Shown one piece after another: positions 44,236-53,502 of a DNA stretch of 64,000 nt; positions within the stretch are counted from its first letter, which is position 1; the number at the start of each line of letters is the position of its first letter. This DNA is from Epilithonimonas caeni DSM 17710. Its GTDB lineage: Bacteria > Bacteroidota > Bacteroidia > Flavobacteriales > Weeksellaceae. Made by a program: the position numbers and the translations under genes. The stretch is from positions 21,831-85,830 of the forward strand of contig NZ_AUFK01000002.1 of assembly GCF_000426465.1 (NCBI RefSeq), read 5' to 3'. The notes beneath the pieces were generated by a model. The model had not been told where the DNA came from and ran no database searches. It worked only from the letters and a program-made list of their open reading frames with translations.

Positions 44236-45471
44236 TTATCCGGCGGTTTGGTTTACTTCCTCTGCAACCTGTTGAAATAATTGCATGATTTCCGATGGTA
44301 CTTCGCTATGATACCGGGATCGGTAGGCTTTACCGAAAACATCAATTGGTTGCAATTCATTCAGTTTTTCAGCGGTAATGAGTTCCTGGGTCTCCGTGGT
44401 GGAAGCCGGATACTGCGCATCGATTTTGGCTAGCCGTACGGGTTTACCACCCAAGGCCGTTTCTATTTTATGCCGTAAAGCGGGCTCGGGTCCATCGAGC
44501 AACACACGCACCTGCAGATAAGGCAGGTTTTCAGGGTTGGAATCGGTTACTGGTAATTGTTCCAACAGGGAAATGACTTCATGCAAAGGCTGATGCTGAT
44601 GTGGGATTCTTTGCAATGGTACAGATACCGGAATTTCAATAGCTCTCAGATCGCTGATTTCCTGATCGAGATCAAAAACAATGACCTGATGTTTGTAATG
44701 AATTTCGGAAAAGTACATCGGCAAAGGACTGCCGGAATAACGGATGTGTTCTTTTCCGCCAATTTTTTGTGCTTTGTGGATGTGTCCCAAAGCCACATAT
44801 TTGATATCGGGATGAAAAGCTGTGGCCGAAATGCATTCCACACCGCCCATGATCAGCCTTTCGGTTTTATCCAGATCAGTAATTTCTGCCTGCTGGGTGT
44901 GCAAATGTCCCATAGCAATAATGGGTTGATTATCCGTGTTATATTGTTGAGCATAATCAAAAGCGTCCTGATATAAAGCTGCTACGCCTTCGGTATACGG
45001 ATTGGCGCAGTCGGCAATGGCCGGATAGTCGCCCATACGCAGGAAAGGAATGGCCAAACACAAGGCTTTGATGGTCCCGGCAGCATCGTGTATTTTGATC
45101 AGCAATTTTTCGTAATCGATATTTCCTCCGGCATCTTTTTCTACCAGGCCTATAATATGAACATTAGAAGACTCAAGCAATGGTTTGGGTGCTTCCAAAC
45201 GTGCTGCTGAGTCGTGGTTGCCGGCCGTAATGATAATTTGCAGACCGGGCAGTGCAGTTGTTGCTTCATTTAGAAAACGGTAGAACATCCGGACCGAGGC
45301 GGCAGACGGATTGGAGCTATCGAAGATATCACCACTGATCAGCAGCACGTCGATTTTTTCAGTGACCAAGGTTTCTACCAGCCAATTCAGAAATTGCTGA
45401 TGTTCGTAGCTGCGGTCATATTCGTGAAACAGCTGACCAATATGCCAGTCTGCAGTGTGTAGAAATTTCAT
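44236..45471 (-). CDS. sbcD: SbcD, nuclease subunit of SbcCD
   Basis: The 411-residue Mre11-like protein carries all five phosphoesterase motifs: HTADWHIG, SGDIFDSSN, AGNHDS, MGHLHT and ALGHIHKA. These residues bind two manganese ions for nuclease activity. The C-terminal capping and SbcC-binding region is present. It is the first gene of the sbcD-sbcC-AAA_13 row on the minus strand. Confidence 0.95.
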   Translation of the reverse strand: MKFLHTADWHIGQLFHEYDRSYEHQQFLNWLVETLVTEKIDVLLISGDIFDSSNPSAASVRMFYRFLNEATTALPGLQIIITAGNHDSAARLEAPKPLLESSNVHIIGLVEKDAGGNIDYEKLLIKIHDAAGTIKALCLAIPFLRMGDYPAIADCANPYTEGVAALYQDAFDYAQQYNTDNQPIIAMGHLHTQQAEITDLDKTERLIMGGVECISATAFHPDIKYVALGHIHKAQKIGGKEHIRYSGSPLPMYFSEIHYKHQVIVFDLDQEISDLRAIEIPVSVPLQRIPHQHQPLHEVISLLEQLPVTDSNPENLPYLQVRVLLDGPEPALRHKIETALGGKPVRLAKIDAQYPASTTETQELITAEKLNELQPIDVFGKAYRSRYHSEVPSEIMQLFQQVAEEVNQTAG

Positions 45472-45927
45472 AATAGGGATTAAGGACGATTAACTTTGAA
45501 TTCAAAAAATCAGGACATCTGCAATCAGGATTGCCGATGCATGATCAGGTCAAATCAAGTGACACGTTCATTAAAACTTGCAATGGAAGAAAAGGAGAAT
45601 AGTCTATTTGGTCTTTTCATGATGAGGCGTTATTAGTTGATGCAATTTAATAATTAATTTAAAATCAGCAATATATTTGAAAAATAATTTATGTGTCAAT
45701 GAAAAATATCTTTATGCTTCTCATTGTATTCGTTCAAAATTACTGATATAAGATGATGTAGGTTTACGGAAAACAGTAAGGTCACGTAATATATTTTTAT
45801 ATGAATTATCTTCTATAATTGATGACTGATTTTAAAATCATCAGCACCTACTTTTCAAATAAATTGCATGGTTTTCCCGTTCCATTAATATGAAATATTG
45901 ATATTAATTCTTAAAAACCATTAAATT
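45472..45927. other. Intergenic stretch between sbcD and the recombinase
   Basis: These 456 bases are AT-rich and hold no convincing gene. A TATATTTG box at about 45671 precedes a short ATG frame of 15 codons, which is not supported as a gene. As the recombinase and sbcD are divergent, the promoters of both and possibly an attachment site should lie here. Confidence 0.5.
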
Positions 45928-47496
45928 ATGCAGCCTGTATATGCCTACATAAGAGTCAGTACAGATGAACAGGCCATCAAAGGATATTCACAGCGAAGCC
46001 AGCTAGAACGAATAAAAAATTACTGTGAGTATAACAACATAATTATTACCGAAGTTATTTTCGAAGATTACTCTGCAAAAACCTTTAATCGTCCTGAATG
46101 GAAGAGATTAATCACAAAACTTAAGTTCGTAAAGAATCAACCTTCGCTCATCTTATTTACTTATTGGGATCGGTTTAGCCGAAATATTACAGATGCCTAC
46201 AGTATGCTGGAACAGCTTAAAATAAAGAATGTTTCGATTCAGGCTATTGAGCAACCTATTGATTTTTCCATACCGGAAAGTAAAATTATGCTTGCTATAT
46301 ACCTTGCAACGTCTGAAGTTGAAAATGACAAGAGAAGCCGCAATGTAAGCTTGGGGATGCAAAAAGCAAGGTTGGAAGGTCGATATATAGGTAAAGCCCC
46401 TATTGGATACAGAAATAAAGTTACAGCTGATGGTCATAAATATATTGCACCACATGAGCCCGAGGCCATCATTATTAGGGACGTGTTTAAAATTATAGTT
46501 CAAGAAAAGAATTTACCTTTATCTGATGTATATAAACAAGCAGTATCGAAAGGACTAAAGTGTAGTCTAACTACTTTTTATGAAATGTTGCGAAACCCCG
46601 TCTATTGCGGAAGAATCAGAATCCCAAATAAAGATGATGCGGAAACTAAAACGATTAAAGGTAATTATGATGATGTGATTTCTTTACTATTGTTTGAGCA
46701 AGTACAACTGAAATTAAAAAAGCCAAAGCACCTAAATTCCATCATTAGAAAATCTATAAATGAAAATCTTGTATTAAGGGGTATATTTGAGTGCCCTAAC
46801 TGCGGGAAAACACTTACGGGCAGCGGTTCTAAAGGCAGAAGGAAAAAATATTACTACTATCACTGTACAAAAGGATGCCCATATAGATTAAGCGCAGCTC
46901 TTCTTAATATTAATTTTTTGAAGTTTCTCAAAAATCTTAATGTCGATGATGTTTTCCGAGAATCAGTTCGTAAAATATCAAATGATATAAACACTAATGA
47001 ACAAGAAACTTATAATTACAAGAAAAGTGAAATTGCGAGAGCAGTGGAAAAAGTTGTCAATAGAAACTTAAATGCTCAGCAACTTTTTACCAGAGGAGAA
47101 ATTGATTACGATGATTATAATCTGATTAAAAATAATTGTAGAACATCTTTAGAAAACTATACAGAACAATTACAAACTGAAGCTATAAAGCTTATATCTA
47201 AAAAACAAACCGATAAACATTGTGATTTGATAATTAATAATTTAGCGGATCTCTATGAATCTGCTGATATCATTACGAAACAAAAGATTATCAGACTATT
47301 TTTTCCGGAAAAGATAATACTCGTTTCGCATCAAATTGAAGAATTATTATCTGATCAAATTAAGTTTATTCTGGGTATATCCGAGTTTAAACAAAACGAT
47401 CAAGAGTATAATCAGGAAATTAATGATTTTATAAAAGAACTTATTTTTCTAAGGCATGATTTCAATTTTACGGAATTGAATGAGAGTATTAGTTAA
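45928..47496 (+). CDS. Large serine recombinase
   Basis: The 522-residue protein has the resolvase catalytic domain (YIRVSTDEQ with Ser near residue 10, and QPIDFSIPESKIMLAIYLATSEVENDKRS), the recombinase domain with GKAPIGYRNK, and a zinc ribbon (CPNCGKTL then CTKGCPY), followed by a coiled-coil C-terminus. Such enzymes integrate and excise elements at short att sites. It is full length and AT-rich like the host. By position it is the best candidate integrase of the defence island. Confidence 0.85.
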   Translation: MQPVYAYIRVSTDEQAIKGYSQRSQLERIKNYCEYNNIIITEVIFEDYSAKTFNRPEWKRLITKLKFVKNQPSLILFTYWDRFSRNITDAYSMLEQLKIKNVSIQAIEQPIDFSIPESKIMLAIYLATSEVENDKRSRNVSLGMQKARLEGRYIGKAPIGYRNKVTADGHKYIAPHEPEAIIIRDVFKIIVQEKNLPLSDVYKQAVSKGLKCSLTTFYEMLRNPVYCGRIRIPNKDDAETKTIKGNYDDVISLLLFEQVQLKLKKPKHLNSIIRKSINENLVLRGIFECPNCGKTLTGSGSKGRRKKYYYYHCTKGCPYRLSAALLNINFLKFLKNLNVDDVFRESVRKISNDINTNEQETYNYKKSEIARAVEKVVNRNLNAQQLFTRGEIDYDDYNLIKNNCRTSLENYTEQLQTEAIKLISKKQTDKHCDLIINNLADLYESADIITKQKIIRLFFPEKIILVSHQIEELLSDQIKFILGISEFKQNDQEYNQEINDFIKELIFLRHDFNFTELNESIS

Positions 47497-47821
47497 TGTG
47501 ATACTGAAAATTTGATTTTACCAGATTTCTAGTGAAAATAAGATTTAATTTTCTTAAAATCAATAAGATATATATGGTTCGATTCCGGTATGGTCACCTT
47601 GGCAGAATCTCGATCCGTTTTTCCTTTAAATAAAGAGTTTTCCATATTAAGTTATTGATATACAATTGTTTTGTACGATTCGATCATTCTACAAATAGCC
47701 TATGAAGTAGAAAAGATATATTAAATAGTTAAAACTTTATAATATTGATATATTACTGATTATCAAGTATATAAAAAATAAATGGCACCAATTGTCTTCA
47801 ATTGGCGCCATTTGGCTTGTG
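47497..47821. other. Gene-free stretch after the recombinase
   Basis: No gene was found. The segment GGTTCGATTCCGG at 47577-47589 looks like a tRNA T arm but has no acceptor partner. The stretch ends at the tRNA-Leu gene and may contain the right edge of the defence island. Confidence 0.5.
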
Positions 47822-47901
47822 TACCCAGGACCGGGATCGAACCGGTACTCCTAAGAACTGGTGTTTGAGACCAGCGCGTCTACCAATTCCGCCACCTGGG
47901 C
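47822..47901 (-). tRNA. tRNA-Leu (CAA)
   Basis: The minus strand has acceptor GCCCAGG/CCTGGGT with one G-T pair, a D arm with GGAATTGGTAGACGC, anticodon arm CTGGT-CTCAAAC-ACCAG (anticodon CAA, leucine), a long variable region, and T arm ACCGG-TTCGATC-CCGGT. The long variable region fits leucine tRNAs. Confidence 0.92.
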
Positions 47902-48024
47902 AAGTGTTACAGTGTGTTGTAAATCGGTGTGCAAATATATAAATATTTTTTACCCGAAAAAATGATTTTCGATTATTTTTCGTTTTTATTTTTTAATGAT
48001 CTGTAAATCAAAAAAATATTTTTA

Positions 48025-48792
48025 TCAAAATTCTATTTCCAGCCCGTCATAGGCCAAATGGATATTGTCAGGAAGCTCTTTTTCCACTTCTTCATGAAAA
48101 CCCAGATGATGGCTGATGTGTATTAGATATGTTTTCTTCGGTTTCAGTTCTTCTACCAGTTCCAAAATTTGGGGAAGGATAAAATGCGAATGATGGGGTT
48201 CTGTTTTTCTGAGACAATTGATAATGAAGAGGTCTAGGTCTTTCAGCTTTTCTTTTTCCTGGTCATCAATTTTACTCGCATCGGTGATATAGGCCAGGTT
48301 TTTGAATTTGAACCCAAGGATATTGATCTCGGAATGGATAATATCGATCGGACGGATCTCAACTTCATCAAAAAGAGTGAAATTATCCCCGATCTCAAAT
48401 AGGTCGAAACTTGGCGCACCTGGATACTTATGGTATTGAAAAGCGTAAGGGAAACGGTCTTTTATTTCTTTGGCGACTCTGGCATTGCAATAGATGGGCA
48501 TAGAGGCCTTGTTCTTAAAGATCAGAGGGCGCAGGTCGTCCAGGCCGATAATATGGTCATTGTGCTCGTGCGTTATCAGAACAGCATCGATTTGTTCCTC
48601 GTTATTGTTCAACATTTGCTGTCTGAAATCGGGGCCGCAGTCAATTAATATTTTCTTTCCGGAATCAGTGGTCACTAATGCAGAAGTACGTAAACGCTTA
48701 TCTTTTTGGTCTTTGGAAAGGCAAACCGGATGATGGCTGCCGATAACAGGAATGCCTTGTGAAGTGCCGGTCCCTAAAAATTTTAAAAGCAT
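48025..48792 (-). CDS. MBL-fold metallo-hydrolase, PhnP-like
   Basis: The 255-residue protein has the metallo-beta-lactamase fold: an N-terminal FLGTGTSQGIP segment, the metal motif LITHEHNDHIIG (HxHxDH) near residue 75, and further ligands (SHFILPQ, LIHISHHLG). The N-terminal cysteine-free glycine block and length match PhnP/RNase Z-like phosphodiesterases. The substrate is unknown. It is divergent from the gene at 48844. Confidence 0.75.
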   Translation of the reverse strand: MLLKFLGTGTSQGIPVIGSHHPVCLSKDQKDKRLRTSALVTTDSGKKILIDCGPDFRQQMLNNNEEQIDAVLITHEHNDHIIGLDDLRPLIFKNKASMPIYCNARVAKEIKDRFPYAFQYHKYPGAPSFDLFEIGDNFTLFDEVEIRPIDIIHSEINILGFKFKNLAYITDASKIDDQEKEKLKDLDLFIINCLRKTEPHHSHFILPQILELVEELKPKKTYLIHISHHLGFHEEVEKELPDNIHLAYDGLEIEF

Positions 48793-48843
48793 TTTTATTT
48801 TTGCTGTTATTTTGGTAAATTTACAAAATAAATCTAATTCTTT

Positions 48844-50271
48844 GTGATAAAGCCAAAACTTACCCCAAAACAGAAAGCTTTAGCTATTAATCTCGATTCT
48901 TCAATTTACGGAACTTTTGCGGAGATAGGAGCGGGTCAGGAAACTGTAAGACATTTTTTCCGGGCTGGTGGCGCTTCTCAGACCATTGCGAAAGCAATGT
49001 CTGCTTACGATAAGGACTTTTCTGATGCGATATATGGCAAAGAGGCCAAAAACCGCTATGTAACGCAGAACAGGCTAAGGAAAATGTTGCGTTACGAGGT
49101 GGCGCTTATCGAGGAGAGGATCCCGAGGGAGAACAACCCAGGGAAAAAATTCTTTTCTTATGCCAATACGGTCACGACCATCAATTTTGATAAAACGACC
49201 AAAGGACACGGTTGGGTAGGTGTGAGGTTTCAAAATTCTGAAAATGAGGAATATAACGAGATTATCATCCACGTAAAATTCAAAGAGACCAATCCGACTT
49301 TGCAACAGGAGACCTTGGGAAGTCTGGGCGTTAATTTGATCTATGGAGCTTATTTTTATACGGACAATCCAAGGATTCTTGTAGAATCTTTGTACGATGA
49401 CCTTTCTTTGGACAGGTTGGAGATCGATATGATAGATTTCAGCGGACCGGCTTTCAGGTACGTGGACAATCGACTGATGAGTCTCCAGCTTGTGAAATTG
49501 GGAATGACAGATGCCGTGATCTTCAATTCTCAGGGGAATAATATGTTGCCGGCGGATATTCTTTACAAGAAAAACATTTTTGCGGTGAGGGGTAGTTTCA
49601 GGCCTGTAACGCGAGTGAATATCGATATGTTCGAGAATGGTCTGGAAATGTTCAGTCAGGATAATTCTTGTGACCACGAGAATACTCAGATTCTTTTCGA
49701 AATAACCATCTCAAATCTAAGGGCCGCCGGAGATATCGATGAAAGGGATTTTCTGGACAGGGTCGACATTTTGGGAACGTTGGGTTATACGGTAATGATT
49801 TCCAACTTCTCCGAATATTACCGGATGGTGGACTATTTCTCAACGTTTACAAATCAGCATATCGGTGTTGCAATGGGAGTTAATAACTTGCTGGATGTCT
49901 TCGATGAGGAATACTATAAAAATCTTCCGGGAGGGATTTTGGAAGCTTTTGGCAAGTTCTTCAAAAAGGATATGCGCGTTTACCTTTATCCTTACAAAAA
50001 TCCGGAGGATGGCGAATTGCTGACTTCGGAAAACCTGAAGGTCCATGATAATCTCAAAGAATTGTACAAATATTTCAAGCTCAATAAGAGGATTGTGGAC
50101 ATTTCCAATTACAATCCGAAATTCTTGGAGATCTATTCCCGGGAGATTCTTAAAAAGATCGTTACTCACGAGTTGGGATGGGAAGATGAGTTGCCGAAAA
50201 GTGTGGCCGAAATGATAAAGGAAAGGGGAATGTTCGGTTACAAAGAATTAACTTTTGAAGGATTAAATTAA
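48844..50271 (+). CDS. Conserved Bacteroidota protein of unknown function
   Basis: The 475-residue protein begins at a GTG codon and opens with LTPKQKALAINLDSSIYGTF, then GAGQETVRHFFRAGGASQTI. This family is highly conserved in Bacteroidota and is often labelled as a TonB-dependent receptor or nucleotidyltransferase without good reason; it has no signal peptide or barrel strands. It looks cytoplasmic. The ordered gene with a GAF protein five bases downstream suggests an operon. No catalytic role is claimed. Confidence 0.7.
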   Translation: MIKPKLTPKQKALAINLDSSIYGTFAEIGAGQETVRHFFRAGGASQTIAKAMSAYDKDFSDAIYGKEAKNRYVTQNRLRKMLRYEVALIEERIPRENNPGKKFFSYANTVTTINFDKTTKGHGWVGVRFQNSENEEYNEIIIHVKFKETNPTLQQETLGSLGVNLIYGAYFYTDNPRILVESLYDDLSLDRLEIDMIDFSGPAFRYVDNRLMSLQLVKLGMTDAVIFNSQGNNMLPADILYKKNIFAVRGSFRPVTRVNIDMFENGLEMFSQDNSCDHENTQILFEITISNLRAAGDIDERDFLDRVDILGTLGYTVMISNFSEYYRMVDYFSTFTNQHIGVAMGVNNLLDVFDEEYYKNLPGGILEAFGKFFKKDMRVYLYPYKNPEDGELLTSENLKVHDNLKELYKYFKLNKRIVDISNYNPKFLEIYSREILKKIVTHELGWEDELPKSVAEMIKERGMFGYKELTFEGLN

Positions 50272-50276
50272 CAACG

Positions 50277-50726
50277 ATGGTAGAACTTAAAAAAAGGCTT
50301 TCATTCATTTTGGAAAGTCCGGAACACGATACGAACGCGAAACTTCTGAAGATCTGTCAGGTTTTGGACAAGGAGGTTTCCTATTACAATTGGACTGGTT
50401 TTTATTTCAGGAATGGGGATAAGGACGAGTTGATTCTTGGCCCTTATGTTGGAGCGGAAACAGACCATACGGTTATTCCTTTTGGAAAAGGGATCTGTGG
50501 TCAGGTTGCGGTCTCTGGGGAGACTTTTGTTGTTCCGGATGTTTGGGCGCAGGATAATTATCTGGCTTGTTCCATTGATACAAAGGCGGAGATTGTAGTT
50601 CCGATCTTCAAGAATGGGGAAAATATTGGACAGATAGATATAGACAGCCATTCCAAAGACCCGTTTACCAAAGAAGATGAAGAGCTTCTGAACTGGCTTT
50701 GTGAGGAGGTTGCGAAGATTTTGTAA
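50277..50726 (+). CDS. GAF-domain protein, free methionine sulfoxide reductase-like
   Basis: The 149-residue protein is one GAF domain. It has the two cysteine positions of the fRMsr family: GICGQVA near residue 80 and YLACSIDTKAEIVVPIF near 104. The family reduces free methionine-R-sulfoxide using these cysteines and is a relative of GAF sensors. Length is normal for the single-domain enzyme. It is five bases from the preceding gene. Confidence 0.7.
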   Translation: MVELKKRLSFILESPEHDTNAKLLKICQVLDKEVSYYNWTGFYFRNGDKDELILGPYVGAETDHTVIPFGKGICGQVAVSGETFVVPDVWAQDNYLACSIDTKAEIVVPIFKNGENIGQIDIDSHSKDPFTKEDEELLNWLCEEVAKIL

Positions 50727-50747
50727 TCTTATTTAGTAAAGAAGATT

Positions 50748-51416
50748 TTGAAAAAAATATCAAAATTTGAAAATGTTGAATATTGCGAATCTAGCAAAGC
50801 GCTATATCTTGTTTTATCTTGCATTTTAATTTTTGCGGTATTTTTTTTTATTTTAATAAAACTTCTTAATCCAGTTTTTGTCTTTTCAATTTCGCTTTTA
50901 TCGGCATTTATTTTTTATAAATCGTTAAAACATAAATTTGTTTCTATTTCAGATTTTCGACTTGATGATGAGAAAATTGATTTCGGAAATAGAATTATAA
51001 AACTTGAAGATATTTTACACTACAGAACTGAATTCATAAACGGAGCGGTTTTAAATATCAAATTGAAATCTGGAAAAAGAATTAACTTATCTTCAAATAG
51101 TTATATCTGTAAAACAATCGTCTTCGAAAATTTTTGTGAATCATTAGAAAAAAGAATTGATTCTTTGGAAAATTTAAATATTAAGAGAAAGAAATCTGCT
51201 TATGAATCTAAAGCATATTTCTATTTTACTATTGTATTTACGATAATTGCGATTGTCGCTTTCCTATTTTCAATTTTTTCTGAAAAGAAAATGAAATTCC
51301 AAACATTAGGATTAATCTTATTAGGTCTATCAACAATGTGGGCAGGAATTTTAAATAGAAAAAATATTAATTCCAAAAAGAACATTCATCGTAAATCTTC
51401 TAACAATTTGCCATAA
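50748..51416 (+). CDS. Membrane protein of unknown function
   Basis: The 222-residue protein starts at TTG and has four hydrophobic segments, two near residues 20-60 and two near 155-205, with a polar domain between them. It is AT-rich compared with the preceding gene. It runs 31 bases into the convergent gene at 51386. No function was recognised. Confidence 0.6.
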   Translation: MKKISKFENVEYCESSKALYLVLSCILIFAVFFFILIKLLNPVFVFSISLLSAFIFYKSLKHKFVSISDFRLDDEKIDFGNRIIKLEDILHYRTEFINGAVLNIKLKSGKRINLSSNSYICKTIVFENFCESLEKRIDSLENLNIKRKKSAYESKAYFYFTIVFTIIAIVAFLFSIFSEKKMKFQTLGLILLGLSTMWAGILNRKNINSKKNIHRKSSNNLP

Positions 51417-52111
51417 TAATTTCCACATTTCGCAAGATGCGTCCCATACCAGGAAAAAGCTTCGCCATCAACGATCATTATTCTTTGGTTGATACAAACT
51501 TTTTTGATCTCGTCAATATGTTTTTCTTTGAAGGGAAAAGGTTCCGACGAAAGAAAGATCAAATCTGCATTCTTCAGGTCTTCCAACTGAACTTCGGGAT
51601 AACGTTTCAGTTTCTTAAACAAATTTTCAAATCCCAATTCTTCCAAAATTCTCGAGATAAAAGTATCGCCACCAATTGTCATATATGGGTTTTTCCAGAT
51701 GAGATAAGCGACTTTTAGTTTCTTGTCAGGCTTCGGGATATCAAAAGCTTCATAGGTTCTCAAATTGAAAAACTGAGCTTTTTCTTCCTTTCCAAAGATG
51801 TGTCCAAGTTGTTTGATGAGGTAATAATTATCTTCAAGAGTTTCAATATTCGTTAATAGAACTTTGAGGTCTTTCATCAATTCTTCAACTTGTTCTTTGA
51901 CGTTTTCTTCTTTGTTGGCGATAATTAAATCGGGTTTAAGAGATTTTATTTTCTCAATATTAATATTTTTCGTTCCGCCAATTAATTCAACTTTATCGAC
52001 CAAATTTTCCGGATGGATACAGAACTTTGTCCTGCCAACAATTTCGTCGGTTGATAGACCCAGGTCAAATAATGTCTCCGTGATCGATGGAACAAGTGAA
52101 ATAACTCTCAT
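51386..52111 (-). CDS. Metal-receptor-fold protein, BtuF/TroA-like
   Basis: The 241-residue protein has the helical-backbone metal receptor fold: SLVPSITETLFDLGL at the start, VELIGGTKNINIEKIKSLKPDLIIANKEEN in the middle, and GFENLFKKLKRYPEV later. Such proteins bind heme, cobalamin or iron chelates for ABC importers. It has no signal peptide, which is unusual for a periplasmic protein and fits the cytoplasmic subgroup found in this phylum. The ligand is unknown. Confidence 0.7.
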   Translation of the reverse strand: MRVISLVPSITETLFDLGLSTDEIVGRTKFCIHPENLVDKVELIGGTKNINIEKIKSLKPDLIIANKEENVKEQVEELMKDLKVLLTNIETLEDNYYLIKQLGHIFGKEEKAQFFNLRTYEAFDIPKPDKKLKVAYLIWKNPYMTIGGDTFISRILEELGFENLFKKLKRYPEVQLEDLKNADLIFLSSEPFPFKEKHIDEIKKVCINQRIMIVDGEAFSWYGTHLAKCGNYYGKLLEDLR

Positions 52112-52186
52112 AAAAAAGAATTTTACTTTAATGTTTCGAGAATCTCAGCAGGACAAATTCAATATTGAATTGAAATTGTAGATAAT

Positions 52187-52207
52187 GTCAGTCTGAGGCT
52201 CTCGAAG
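52187..52207. repeat. Intergenic repeat, GAGGCTCTCGAAG type, copy 1
   Basis: GTCAGTCTGAGGCTCTCGAA at 52187 recurs with two differences at 54660-54680. Both copies lie in intergenic DNA next to minus-strand genes. Confidence 0.5.
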
Positions 52208-52215
52208 ACTTTGAA

Positions 52216-52254
52216 TAAAAAAACTCTCTCAAAAATAAGAATTTCTGAGAGAGC
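52216..52254 (-). terminator. Terminator of the DUF5606 gene
   Basis: CTCTCTC (52224-52230) pairs with GAGAGAG (52247-52253). On the minus strand the stem is followed by seven T. It lies 23 bases past the stop of the gene at 52277. Confidence 0.75.
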
Positions 52255-52276
52255 ATATATTTTAAAAGACCAATAA

Positions 52277-52855
52277 TTAATCTTCTTTCTTAGTTGCTTT
52301 TTTAGCGGCAGGTTTTTTAGCTGGAGCTTTTTCTTCCTTAGCTTCTTCTGCCTTTTCCGCAGCCTTTTTTGCAGGAGCTTTTTTAGCAGCTGGTTTTTTC
52401 TCTGTTTTTTCTTCAGCTACTTTAGCTTCTTCAACAGGCTCTGCTGCTGGAGCTTCTGGTTTTATAAAACTTTCCGGCGTGATGTAACCGGCCTTTTGAA
52501 GCAAGTTATACCATTGGGCCAGCTTTTTGATATCGGATTCATAAACTCTTTCCACATCATAGTTGGGAAGGGATTCTGCCATAAAGGCTCTTAGTTCTTC
52601 GCTGGAAGATTTGTGGTTGATAGTCGGTTTGTAATCGTATTTTTTTGCAATATTTTCAAAAACTTCGAACAAAGGAACTTCTTTATCAAATGTGAACATT
52701 GCGATGTTGTCAAGAAGGCTTACCTGGCTTGAGTTCGAGATGCTTGCTTTTTTCTTGGTTGTGATATCCTCAACGATAAAACCGTTTTTTAGTTGAGAGA
52801 CCAATTTGAAAAGTCCCGGTTTTCCGGAGATTGAAATGATTTTTTCTAACTGCAT
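52277..52855 (-). CDS. DUF5606 protein with basic Ala/Lys tail
   Basis: The 192-residue protein has the DUF5606 domain in about residues 1-135 (KIISISGKPGLFKLVSQ near the N-terminus, then DNIAMFTFDKEVPLFEV). The last 55 residues are alanine, lysine, glutamate and proline (KKPAAKKAPAKK type), a histone H1-like tail that may bind nucleic acid. The family is restricted to Bacteroidota and lies beside def and ruvX here. The role is unknown. Confidence 0.8.
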   Translation of the reverse strand: MQLEKIISISGKPGLFKLVSQLKNGFIVEDITTKKKASISNSSQVSLLDNIAMFTFDKEVPLFEVFENIAKKYDYKPTINHKSSSEELRAFMAESLPNYDVERVYESDIKKLAQWYNLLQKAGYITPESFIKPEAPAAEPVEEAKVAEEKTEKKPAAKKAPAKKAAEKAEEAKEEKAPAKKPAAKKATKKED

Positions 52856-52929
52856 TTTAATATTTTTCTTTAGTATATTTTTAATAGTTGATAATTGTTG
52901 GGCTAAATCTAGATTCTAGCATCTGATTT

Positions 52930-53502
52930 CTATTTCGGAAATCTCATTTTATAATTAACGCTCACATCTCCGTTTGCGATTTTCTGAAGTTTCCCTTTTA
53001 CGATTTTTTTCTTCAAAGCGCTCAAATGGTCTGTGAATAGGATTCCTTCGATGTGGTCATACTCGTGTTGTATAACTCTGGCTCTGATATCAGAAAATAT
53101 ATCGGTATGTTTAACGAAATTTCTGTCGTAATATTCTATTTTGATGGTCGATTTACGCTTCACATCCTCACGAACTTCCGGAATGCTCAAACATCCCTCA
53201 TTGAATTTCCATTCCTCACCGGATTCTTCCAGGATTTTGGCGTTGATGAAAACTTTTTTGAAGTCTTTCAGCTCCTCTGCAATATCCTCATAATCCTCAT
53301 CATCGGAAAGTGGGGAAACATCCACGACAAAAAGCCTGATGTCCAGACCGATCTGGGGCGCAGCCAAACCAATACCGTTTGCACCGTACATGGTCTCGAA
53401 CATATTGTCGATCAATATCTGCAGCTCAGGATAATCCTTATCGATATCATGGGCTTTCTTTCTCAAAACACTGTCGCCAAAGGCTCTAATTGGTAGAATC
53501 AT
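52930..53502 (-). CDS. def: Peptide deformylase
   Basis: The 190-residue protein removes the formyl group from new proteins. All three family motifs are present: GIGLAAPQ near residue 43, EGCLSIP near 102, and QHEYDHIEG near 145, with the catalytic Glu in HExxH and the Cys and two His metal ligands. The start overlaps ruvX by four bases, so they form one operon. Confidence 0.95.
   Translation of the reverse strand: MILPIRAFGDSVLRKKAHDIDKDYPELQILIDNMFETMYGANGIGLAAPQIGLDIRLFVVDVSPLSDDEDYEDIAEELKDFKKVFINAKILEESGEEWKFNEGCLSIPEVREDVKRKSTIKIEYYDRNFVKHTDIFSDIRARVIQHEYDHIEGILFTDHLSALKKKIVKGKLQKIANGDVSVNYKMRFPK

Larger units (their letters stand above)
30797..47496. mobile_element. Defence island with serine recombinase
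   Basis: It contains jetABCD, symE, an AAA_13 ATPase and sbcCD, all on the minus strand, followed by a large serine recombinase on the plus strand. Host genes resume beyond on both sides (mce at left, tRNA-Leu at right). The jet and sbcCD genes look richer in G+C than the flanks. The recombinase could be the integrase of the island, but no att repeat pair was found, so the borders are approximate. Confidence 0.55.

Noticed and set aside
40597..44976. Plus-strand open frames over sbcC and sbcD
   Set aside because: They are antisense shadows of intact sbcC and sbcD genes.
45699..45746. A 15-codon frame (MKNIFMLLIVFVQNY) with a promoter-like box before it
   Set aside because: It is too short and without coupling to a neighbour; probably chance.
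47577..47589. T-arm-like GGTTCGATTCCGG after the recombinase
   Set aside because: No acceptor or anticodon partner is present and the stem is incomplete, so a tRNA fragment cannot be supported.
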